From assembly GCF_004358025.1 (NCBI RefSeq), contig NZ_SMTL01000008.1:118643-182642 (forward strand): DNA of 64,000 nt, in the 5' to 3' direction. The notes under the pieces were generated by a model. It saw nothing but the letters and a program-made list of their open reading frames with translations. It did not search any database and was not told the DNA's origin. Made by a program: the position numbers and the translations under genes. The stretch is from Rhizobium deserti. Its GTDB lineage: Bacteria; Pseudomonadota; Alphaproteobacteria; Rhizobiales; Rhizobiaceae. This document shows, in pieces, positions 52,531 through 60,270 of this stretch; positions within the stretch are counted from its first letter, which is position 1; every line of letters starts with the position of its first letter.

Positions 52531-54534
52531 GTGGCCTCAGCTCTCTTTCTCGGCATCGATACCGGCGGCACATATACGGACGCTGTCCTCCTGGATGAGC
52601 GGTACGGTATCGTGGCTAAAGCCAAGTCGCTGACGACCCGCCGTGATCTTGCCCAGGGCATTGCCGGCGCGGTCGATGCGGTGCTGGCCAAGGCAAGTGT
52701 CGAGGCTGCTCAGATCCGCCTCGTGTCCCTTTCGACAACTCTGGCAACCAATGCTCTGGTCGAGGGGCAGGGCGGACGGGCAGCTCTGATCATGATCGGC
52801 TTCGGGCCGCCGGACCTGTCGCGCGGCGGTCTCGCCGAAGCCTTGGGCAATGATCCCGTCCTTTTCCTGCCCGGCGGGCATGACGTGCATGGTAACGAGA
52901 TGCCGCTGGATATGGATGCTCTGGAGGAGGCGTTGCCGGCAATCGTTGGCAGCGTTTCATCCTTTGCCGTTGCCGGCTATTTCGCAACGCGGAATCCGGC
53001 TCATGAAGTTCGGGTCCGAGAGCGGGTCCGCGCTCTGTCTTCGCTGCCGGTGACGTGCAGCCATGAACTTTCCTCTAAGCTGGGCGGGCCACGGCGCGCG
53101 CTGACGACACTTCTCAACGCGCGGCTGGTGTCCATCCTTGACCGCCTCGTCGGCGCCTGCGAACGGTTCCTTGCATCCCGCGCCATAGCTGCGCCTTTAA
53201 TGGTTGTTCGCGGCGATGGCGCCCTTATCGCGGCATCGGAAGCACGGCTACGGCCGATCGAAACCATTCTCTCCGGCCCGGCCGCCAGCCTTGTCGGTGC
53301 TCGGTTCCTGACCGGTCTCGATGCAGCAGTCGTATCTGATATCGGCGGTACCACAACCGATGTGGCCGTGCTTGAAGATGGCAGGCCCAAGCTTGCAGAA
53401 GAGGGAGCGGTTGTTGGCGGCTACCGCACCATGGTGGAAGCGGTCGCTCTTCGAACCTATGGCCTGGGCGGAGATTCGGAAGTCCATATCGACGAGCGGG
53501 GGCTGGTTGCTCGCTTAACGCTCGGGCCGCGCAGGGTATTGCCGCTCAGCCTTGCAGCCGTTGCCCATGAGAACGATCTTCTCTCTCTTCTCGACAAGCA
53601 GCTGCGGGCTTCCCATGCCGGACGTCACGATGGCCGCTTCGCCATCAGAACCGGAATTCCGCAGGCTGCCGAGCAGGGTTTGCAGCCTCAGGAACGAGCG
53701 CTTTTTGCCCGTATTCCCGACACGCCGATCCCCTTGAACGATCTCCTATCGATGAATTCGCAGAAGGTTGTTCTGGACCGGCTCGTCGCTTCCGCCCTGG
53801 TCCATATCATTGCCATCACGCCCTCCGATGCCCTTCACGTTCTTGGGCGGCAAGGCCAGTGGTGTGAACCGGCAGCCAGGCTCGGCCTGGAGCTGGCTTG
53901 CCGTCGCAAGGATGGGGCAGGGCGGCAAATCGCTGCATCGCCCGAAGCGCTTGCTGCAGTGATCGTGGACCGGGTGACACGGCAGTCAGCGGAAGCTGTC
54001 TTGGCAGCCTGCCTTGCGGAAGATGGCGTTGAGGAAATTGACCCCGCTACGTCCCCTGCCGTGGATCGCGCTTTGCGACGGACGGTTGGCATCAGCCGGC
54101 TTTCCCTTTCCCTGGACCGACCGCTGGTGGGCCTCGGTGCCTCGGCACCTGTTTATTACCCGGCTATTGCCGACATGCTTGGCGCGCAAGCCGTTATCCC
54201 TGCCGACGCCGATGTGGCCAATGCCGTCGGTGCCGTCGTCGGGCAAGTGCGCGCCAGCGTCACCATTGTCGTGACCTCCCCTGAGGAAGGACATTTCCTG
54301 CTGGCGGGCGCCGGTGAAACCTTAGTCATTGCTGGAGAAGATCAGGCCCTGCAGGCGGCGCGCCAACGCGCTCGGGCAGCGGCGGCAGCCAAAGCCAAGC
54401 TGGAAGGTGCCGACGATGTCTTGATAGCCCTGTCAGAAGAAGCCGATGCGGCCGATATAGAAGGGACGCGCAGGCTTGTGGAAGCGCGGATCACCGCGAC
54501 CGCGGCCGGCCGACCGAGAATCGCCCGAAGCTGA
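52531..54534 (+). CDS. Hydantoinase/oxoprolinase family protein (HyuA-like subunit)
   Basis: The family contains ATP-dependent hydantoinases, 5-oxoprolinases and acetone carboxylase subunits. The 667-residue product begins at a GTG and has the actin-like ATPase phosphate loop FLGIDTGGTYTDAVLLDE, LSTTLATNALVEG, and VVSDIGGTTTDVAVLEDG. Only this subunit is present: no HyuB partner (about 550 residues) is encoded nearby, which leaves the substrate unknown. Single-subunit relatives exist. The gene lies 54 bp after the P450 gene in the same direction. Confidence 0.88.
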   Translation: MASALFLGIDTGGTYTDAVLLDERYGIVAKAKSLTTRRDLAQGIAGAVDAVLAKASVEAAQIRLVSLSTTLATNALVEGQGGRAALIMIGFGPPDLSRGGLAEALGNDPVLFLPGGHDVHGNEMPLDMDALEEALPAIVGSVSSFAVAGYFATRNPAHEVRVRERVRALSSLPVTCSHELSSKLGGPRRALTTLLNARLVSILDRLVGACERFLASRAIAAPLMVVRGDGALIAASEARLRPIETILSGPAASLVGARFLTGLDAAVVSDIGGTTTDVAVLEDGRPKLAEEGAVVGGYRTMVEAVALRTYGLGGDSEVHIDERGLVARLTLGPRRVLPLSLAAVAHENDLLSLLDKQLRASHAGRHDGRFAIRTGIPQAAEQGLQPQERALFARIPDTPIPLNDLLSMNSQKVVLDRLVASALVHIIAITPSDALHVLGRQGQWCEPAARLGLELACRRKDGAGRQIAASPEALAAVIVDRVTRQSAEAVLAACLAEDGVEEIDPATSPAVDRALRRTVGISRLSLSLDRPLVGLGASAPVYYPAIADMLGAQAVIPADADVANAVGAVVGQVRASVTIVVTSPEEGHFLLAGAGETLVIAGEDQALQAARQRARAAAAAKAKLEGADDVLIALSEEADAADIEGTRRLVEARITATAAGRPRIARS

Positions 54535-54636
54535 TGGCGCAAGAGCCGCAGGAAGAGGCTTTGACCGCGCTGCATTGACAGGCAGCCGCTCGCGGGCAAA
54601 GTGTGGAAATACAATAACCGCACCGGGAGGTTACAC

Positions 54637-56808
54637 ATGGGTCGCATCGAAAAGAATGGCCTTTCGATTGACAGCGAGCTTTACGAGTTCCTGATCGAGG
54701 AGGCGCTAGCCGGCACCGGCGTCGATGCCGAGCGCTTCTTCTCCGAGTTCGCCAATATCGTGCACGATCTTGCCCCGAAAAACCGCGACCTTCTCGCCAA
54801 GCGGGATGCTTTCCAGGAGCAGCTGGACAACTGGTACAAGCAAAACGGCGCTCCGTCCGATCTCGCCGCCTACGAAGCCTTTCTGCGCGAGATAGGCTAT
54901 CTTCTCCCGGAAGGCCCGGCATTTACGGTTTCGACGGAGAATGTCGATCCGGAAATCGCACAGCTTGCCGGACCGCAGCTGGTCGTTCCGGTCATGAATG
55001 CCCGCTATGCTCTCAATGCTGCAAACGCGCGCTGGGGTTCGCTCTATGATGCGCTTTATGGAACGGATGCCATTCCGGAAGCTGACGGTGCAGAAAAGGG
55101 CAAGGGATATAATCCAGCCCGCGGTGCCAAGGTGGTCGCCTGGGTGCGGGATTTTCTGGATCAGTCCGTGCCGTTTACGGGTGCAAGCTGGACAGCGCTG
55201 ACGTCCTTTGTCGTTGCCGATGGCCGGCTCAAAGCGGCGGCTCAGGATGGCACCACTGTCGAGCTGGCGGATGCCACCCAATTTGCCGGATACCTCGGCG
55301 AACCGAACGAGCCGATGCAGATCCTTTTGAAAAAGAACGGCCTGCACATTGCTATCCTCATCGATGCGACGGCGGCGATCGGCAGGACCGATCCTGCCAA
55401 GATTTCCGATGTCTGGCTCGAATCGGCATTGACCACGATCATGGACTGCGAGGATTCCATTGCGGCCGTGGATGCGCAGGACAAGACGGCGGTCTACCGC
55501 AACTGGCTCGGCCTGATGAAGGGCGACCTTACAGAGGAAATCCGGAAAGGCGGCGAAACCTTCACCCGCAGCCTCAATCCAGACACCGAATACACTGCTC
55601 CTGACGGCTCCTCTCGTATGCTCAAGCGCCGCTCGCTGATGCTCATCCGCAATGTCGGCCACCTCATGACCAATCCTGCCATCCTCGATGCCGAGGGGCA
55701 GGAGGTTCCCGAAGGCATCATGGATGCCATGATCACGGCGCTGATCGCACTGCATGACATCGGCGCCGACGGCAGCCGCAAGAATTCGCGTGAAGGCTCG
55801 ATGTATGTCGTCAAGCCGAAGATGCACGGCCCGGAAGAGGTGGCGTTTGCCTGCGAGATCTTCGCACGCGTCGAGCAGGCGCTCGGCATGGCGTCCAATA
55901 CCATCAAGATGGGCATCATGGACGAGGAGCGCCGCACGACGGTAAACCTCAAGGAATGTATCCGCGCGGCACGCGAGCGCGTCGTCTTCATCAATACCGG
56001 CTTCCTCGATCGCACCGGCGACGAAATCCATACCTCAATGGAAGCCGGCCCGATGATCCGCAAAGGCGACATGAAGCAGGCGGCTTGGATCGCCGCTTAT
56101 GAAAACTGGAATGTCGATATCGGCCTGGAATGCGGCCTCTCCGGTCACGCCCAGATCGGCAAGGGCATGTGGGCCATGCCGGATCTAATGGCGGCAATGC
56201 TGGAACAGAAGATCGCCCACCCCAAGGCTGGCGCCAATACGGCCTGGGTTCCCTCTCCCACGGCAGCGACTTTGCATGCCACGCACTACCACAAGGTGGA
56301 TGTCGCAGCCGTCCAGGCCTCGTTGAAGAGCCGGCCGCGCGCCAAGCTTGGCGATATTCTGTCCGTACCGGTTGCCACAAGGCCCAACTGGACGCCTGAG
56401 GAAATCCAGCGCGAGCTGGATAACAATGCCCAGGGCATTCTGGGTTATGTCGTGCGTTGGGTCGATCAGGGCGTCGGCTGCTCCAAAGTGCCCGATATCA
56501 ACAATATCGGCTTGATGGAAGACCGGGCGACACTGCGGATTTCCGCCCAGCACATGGCTAATTGGCTCCATCACGGGGTGGTAACGGAAGAGCAGGTTCG
56601 CGAGACGATGAAGCGCATGGCAGCTGTTGTCGACGGCCAGAATGCCGCAGATGCGCTTTACCGGCCCATGGCTCGCGACTGCGATGGGTCGGTGGCCTTT
56701 CAGGCAGCACTCGATCTGGTGCTGAAAGGCCGGGAACAACCGAATGGCTATACGGAACCGGTCCTCCATCGTCGGCGCCTAGAACTAAAGGCCAAGGCAT
56801 CGGCCTGA
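54637..56808 (+). CDS. glcB: Malate synthase G
   Basis: GlcB condenses glyoxylate with acetyl-CoA to malate, the second step of the glyoxylate bypass. The ATG at 54637 with a GGGAGG ribosome-binding site gives 723 residues, the normal length of the G isoform; an upstream GTG at 54601 is unlikely. NVGHLMTNPAI, MEAGPMIRKGDMK and IMDCEDSIAAVDAQDK, which carries the catalytic and magnesium-binding acidic residues, are diagnostic. No isocitrate lyase gene is in the window. A bidirectional terminator follows. Confidence 0.97.
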   Translation: MGRIEKNGLSIDSELYEFLIEEALAGTGVDAERFFSEFANIVHDLAPKNRDLLAKRDAFQEQLDNWYKQNGAPSDLAAYEAFLREIGYLLPEGPAFTVSTENVDPEIAQLAGPQLVVPVMNARYALNAANARWGSLYDALYGTDAIPEADGAEKGKGYNPARGAKVVAWVRDFLDQSVPFTGASWTALTSFVVADGRLKAAAQDGTTVELADATQFAGYLGEPNEPMQILLKKNGLHIAILIDATAAIGRTDPAKISDVWLESALTTIMDCEDSIAAVDAQDKTAVYRNWLGLMKGDLTEEIRKGGETFTRSLNPDTEYTAPDGSSRMLKRRSLMLIRNVGHLMTNPAILDAEGQEVPEGIMDAMITALIALHDIGADGSRKNSREGSMYVVKPKMHGPEEVAFACEIFARVEQALGMASNTIKMGIMDEERRTTVNLKECIRAARERVVFINTGFLDRTGDEIHTSMEAGPMIRKGDMKQAAWIAAYENWNVDIGLECGLSGHAQIGKGMWAMPDLMAAMLEQKIAHPKAGANTAWVPSPTAATLHATHYHKVDVAAVQASLKSRPRAKLGDILSVPVATRPNWTPEEIQRELDNNAQGILGYVVRWVDQGVGCSKVPDINNIGLMEDRATLRISAQHMANWLHHGVVTEEQVRETMKRMAAVVDGQNAADALYRPMARDCDGSVAFQAALDLVLKGREQPNGYTEPVLHRRRLELKAKASA

Positions 56809-56820
56809 TACCGAACAACA

Positions 56821-56859
56821 AGAAAGGCCGCCGGATGTCATCCAGCGGCCTTTCTTTTC
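56821..56859. terminator. Bidirectional terminator after glcB
   Basis: AGAAAGGCCGC and GCGGCCTTTCT form the outer stem, GGAT and ATCC an inner one, with T residues following. It serves glcB and the convergent L,D-transpeptidase gene. Confidence 0.88.
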
Positions 56860-56881
56860 CCTAACCCGGTTTAGCGGGCAT

Positions 56882-57553
56882 TTATTGGATCACGACGACC
56901 TTCGTCTGGCGGCCCGGACGGACACGGCTATACAGGTCGATCACGTCCTGGTTCATCAGGCGGATGCATCCCGAGGATGCGGCGGTTCCGATCGAGGCCC
57001 ATTCCGGCGTGCCATGCAGGCGGAAAAGCGTGTCCTGTCCTTTTTCGTTGAACAGATACATGGCGCGCGCGCCCAGCGGGTTGCTGAGACCCGGCCCCAT
57101 TCCGGCTTCAACATAACGAGCGATGTCGGGCCGACGAGCTGCCATTTCCTTGGGCGGATGCCATGTCGGCCATTCCTGCTTCCAGGCGACATAGGCGGTG
57201 CCGGACCAGGCAAATCCCTGCTTGCCGACGCCGATGCCGTAGCGCATCGCGCGACCACCCGGCAGGATATAATAAAGGAAGCGCTCGCGCGTATTGACGA
57301 TCACCGTTCCTGGCTTCTCGACCGTGTCATAATTGACGATCTGCCGCACGAACTTCTTGTCCACGCGGTTGATTGGGATTGCCGGCAGGGTGTAACCTGC
57401 ATCGGTAACCGAACCGTACGAATCGGTAAAGATCTGGGCGGTTTCAACACGCACAGGCATGTCGGCCTGTGCGGTGTCGGACGTCGTAGAGCAGCCGGCC
57501 AGGGCGAGAGGTGCCAACAGGCCGAGTGCGAGCATGCTATTGCAAAAGCGCAT
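56882..57553 (-). CDS. L,D-transpeptidase (YkuD domain), predicted lipoprotein
   Basis: L,D-transpeptidases form 3-3 crosslinks in peptidoglycan or attach outer-membrane proteins to it; both happen in rhizobia. The 223-residue product has a lipoprotein signal with lipobox LAGC (Cys21). The YkuD domain runs from about residue 80 with the catalytic His180 (FRLHGTP) and Cys196 in AASSGCIRLMNQDV. HGTP and SGCIRL are the defining motifs. It is divergent from mmcB. Confidence 0.94.
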   Translation of the reverse strand: MRFCNSMLALGLLAPLALAGCSTTSDTAQADMPVRVETAQIFTDSYGSVTDAGYTLPAIPINRVDKKFVRQIVNYDTVEKPGTVIVNTRERFLYYILPGGRAMRYGIGVGKQGFAWSGTAYVAWKQEWPTWHPPKEMAARRPDIARYVEAGMGPGLSNPLGARAMYLFNEKGQDTLFRLHGTPEWASIGTAASSGCIRLMNQDVIDLYSRVRPGRQTKVVVIQ

Positions 57554-57730
57554 GGATATCTCTTGGGATGAACAATCGATTTAAATCGGTGCTTCAGCAC
57601 CTTTCAAACCGGTTATTTTCCATAAGCTTCGGATTAGCAAGCTGCTGCAGTGCATCAGGAACGAGCCGGTCAATAATTGAAAAAAGCCATGGCGTTTTTG
57701 CAACATGTGCAGCAGCCTGAGCGGGAATTT

Positions 57731-58219
57731 ATGACCATACTAAACATCGTTAGTAATAATCCCCTGATCGATGGACGCCAGTCTGCGCGCGCCCTGATGG
57801 TTCGCAAGGGCATACAGCTGCTTCTGCACGACATGCGGCATGCCATTTTGCCGGAACTCGTGCTGGCCAGCGGCCGGCGGGCCGACTTGGTTACGGTATC
57901 GGAAAAAGGCGAGATCTGGATTGTCGAGATCAAGACCTCCATCGAGGACTTCCGTGTCGACCGTAAATGGCCCGACTACCGGGCGCATTGCGACCGCCTG
58001 TTTTTTGCCACGCATAAGGAAGTGCCGCTCGACATCTTCCCGCAGGACTGCGGCCTCTTCCTTTCGGACGGATATGGAGCCCACCTGCTTCGCGAGGCGC
58101 CGGAACACAAGCTGTCGCCGGCCACCCGCAAAGCGATGATGCTCACCTTTTCGCGTGCGGCCGCCCATCGCCTGCTGCTGGCGGAATGGGCTAACGGCAA
58201 GAGCTTCGACGATATGTGA
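57731..58219 (+). CDS. mmcB: MmcB family DNA repair protein, PD-(D/E)XK-like
   Basis: MmcB was named in Caulobacter for a role in tolerance of DNA damage such as mitomycin C. The ATG at 57731 gives 162 residues beginning MTILNIVSNNPLIDGRQSAR; longer starts at 57677 (TTG) or 57689 add sequence unlike the family. The core SGRRADLVTVSEKGEIWIVEIKTS has the D...ExK arrangement of PD-(D/E)XK nucleases. The following SIEDFRVDRKWPDYRAHCDRL region is highly conserved as I recall it. The stop codon abuts that of actR with no spacer. Confidence 0.9.
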   Translation: MTILNIVSNNPLIDGRQSARALMVRKGIQLLLHDMRHAILPELVLASGRRADLVTVSEKGEIWIVEIKTSIEDFRVDRKWPDYRAHCDRLFFATHKEVPLDIFPQDCGLFLSDGYGAHLLREAPEHKLSPATRKAMMLTFSRAAAHRLLLAEWANGKSFDDM

Positions 58220-58795
58220 CTATTTCGGCGCCCGCTTGGCCAGAATTCGCTGCAGCGTACGGCGGTGCATGTTCAAACGGCGTGCGGTTTCAGAAACATT
58301 ACGCTCACACATTTCATAGACCCGCTGAATATGTTCCCAGCGCACTCGGTCGGCCGACATTGGATTTTCCGGCACGTCAGCCTTTTCACCCGGCCTTTGC
58401 GTCAGGGCATGAAAAATGTCGTCCGCATCGGCGGGTTTTGCCAGATAATCGAGCGCGCCGAGTTTGACCGCCGTCACCGCCGTTGCAATATTGCCGTATC
58501 CGGTGAGGACGATAACCTTGGTATCTTCGCGGTTCTCGCGGATCGCCTGGATGACGTCGAGCCCGTTGCCGTCACCTAGACGTAGGTCGCATACCGCATA
58601 TTTGGGCGGGCGTGCCTTGGACTTGGCAATGCCCTCGGCAACCGATTCCGCCGTCTCCACCGAAAAGCCACGCATTTCCATGGCGCGGGCCAAACGACGG
58701 AGGAAAGGTCCGTCGTCGTCCACGATTAACAGGGAGGGATCCGAGCCGAGCATGGCGGCGGCCTGATCCTGCGAATATTCTGGTTGCGTATCCAT
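58220..58795 (-). CDS. actR: Redox response regulator ActR (RegA/PrrA)
   Basis: ActR is the Fis-type response regulator that, with ActS, controls redox, CO2 fixation and acid tolerance genes. The ATG at 58795 with GGAGAA upstream gives 191 residues (MDTQPEYSQDQ); the longer frame from 58909 overlaps actS. Asp70 in AVCDLRLGDGNG is the phosphorylation site. The C-terminal HTH (ERNVSETARRLNMHRRTLQRIL) is almost invariant among RegA proteins. actS lies 70 bp upstream in the same direction. Confidence 0.95.
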   Translation of the reverse strand: MDTQPEYSQDQAAAMLGSDPSLLIVDDDGPFLRRLARAMEMRGFSVETAESVAEGIAKSKARPPKYAVCDLRLGDGNGLDVIQAIRENREDTKVIVLTGYGNIATAVTAVKLGALDYLAKPADADDIFHALTQRPGEKADVPENPMSADRVRWEHIQRVYEMCERNVSETARRLNMHRRTLQRILAKRAPK

Positions 58796-58865
58796 GATCT
58801 GTTCTCCGCAAGCTCTGACGCCCGCTGTCTCTGCATTATGGCACTTAAGGTGCGTCAGCGTGAAC

Positions 58866-60191
58866 CTATTTCGTATCGCGCGCTTCCATGACAGAGCGCG
58901 GCCAGACAATCTCGATACGGGCTCCAGGTTCGCCGGTCAGGCGGTTGCCGAACCGGATCGAGGCGCCGGAACGCTCAAGCAGCGTCTTGGCGATGAAGAG
59001 CCCGAGCCCCAATCCGCCTGCACGCTGATCTTCCTTCGGCCGCCTCGTCATATAGGGTTCGCCGATCTGGGAAAGAACATCCGGAGCGTAACCTTGTCCG
59101 TCATCTTCTATGGTGATTGCCACCCGCTCGGGGCCATGCTCCACAGTAACGATCACCTTGCTGTTCGCGTAATCGACGGCATTCTCAACAAGGTTGCCGA
59201 GCCCATAGAGGATGCCGGCATTGCGGGTGCCGACCGGCTCCGTTGCGCGGTCATTCTTGTCGATCAGTTCGATCTCGATGCCGAACTGCCTGTGCGGAGC
59301 AATCACTTCTTCAATCATGGACGAGAGAGGCAGCCGCCGCATATGTTCTTCACTCTCGGCCGATAGTGACGTGAGGCGGCGAAGAATGTCGCGGCAGCGC
59401 TCGCTCTGGCTCCTCAACAGCTGGACGTCTTCGCCAAACCGTTCGTCCTTGCCCAGTTCCCGTTCCATTTCCTTGGCGACCACGCTGATCGTGGCAAGCG
59501 GCGTCCCCAGTTCGTGAGCGGCTGCGGCCGCCAAGCCGTCGAGTTGCGAGAGATGCTTTTCTCGTTCAAGCACGAGTTCGGTGGCCGCGAGCGCATCGGC
59601 CAGCAGGGTGGCTTCCCGCGACACGCGATATGCATAGAAGGCCGCGAAGATCATCATCGATGCGATCGAGCACCAGACGCCTAGCTGCATGACCGGCTGG
59701 ATGCGCAGCGTCTCCGCGGGATGCCAGGGCACATCATAGGGCGAAAAAGCCAGCACCGTGGTGCAGGCAAGTGCAAAAACGATGAGCACGACGGAGTGCC
59801 GGATCGGTTGGGAGGCAAAGGAGATAATGACGGGGACGCAGATGAGCGGCGCAAAGGGATTGCCCAGGCCGCCGGTGATAAACAGCAGCGACGCCATCTG
59901 AAGCAGGTCGAAGCCCAGCAAAGCCGCAGCTGACCTCGGTCCGAGCCGGTGAGTGGCCGGAAACCAGGCAGCCAGCAGGAGATTGGCTGCCGCCAGGGCC
60001 GCAACGAGAATGGCCGCTTCCATCAGGGGCAGGGGAAACCGCAGAACGAGGCTCACCGCCAGCACCGTTGTCGTCTGGCCGGCAACTGCCAGCCAGCGCA
60101 GCCGCACCAGGGTCTGCAGCCTCATTCGCCGGCTGGAATCGCTGAACTGGGGGGGCGGCGGCAAGGCCGCTGCTGTCTTGCTGGCAGGCAT
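58866..60191 (-). CDS. actS: Redox sensor kinase ActS (RegB/PrrB)
   Basis: ActS senses the ubiquinone pool and redox state and phosphorylates ActR. From the ATG at 60191 the protein has 441 residues; a GTG at 60221 is an alternative. About six transmembrane helices occupy residues 33-188. The quinone-site motif GGLGNPF is at residues 107-113, the phospho-acceptor is His226 in AHELGTPLATI, and the redox-active cysteine of RegB corresponds to Cys266 in RCRDILRRL. The HATPase domain shows VENAVDYANSK and GGLGLGLFIAKTLLE. All known sensing residues are kept. Confidence 0.94.
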   Translation of the reverse strand: MPASKTAAALPPPPQFSDSSRRMRLQTLVRLRWLAVAGQTTTVLAVSLVLRFPLPLMEAAILVAALAAANLLLAAWFPATHRLGPRSAAALLGFDLLQMASLLFITGGLGNPFAPLICVPVIISFASQPIRHSVVLIVFALACTTVLAFSPYDVPWHPAETLRIQPVMQLGVWCSIASMMIFAAFYAYRVSREATLLADALAATELVLEREKHLSQLDGLAAAAAHELGTPLATISVVAKEMERELGKDERFGEDVQLLRSQSERCRDILRRLTSLSAESEEHMRRLPLSSMIEEVIAPHRQFGIEIELIDKNDRATEPVGTRNAGILYGLGNLVENAVDYANSKVIVTVEHGPERVAITIEDDGQGYAPDVLSQIGEPYMTRRPKEDQRAGGLGLGLFIAKTLLERSGASIRFGNRLTGEPGARIEIVWPRSVMEARDTK

Positions 60192-60270
60192 TCCGATATG
60201 GTCTTTCTTGATCGTCTCCACGTGGCACTGCTTTATCCTGCCCGCCGCCTTGCCCGTAGGCGGCATTCTG

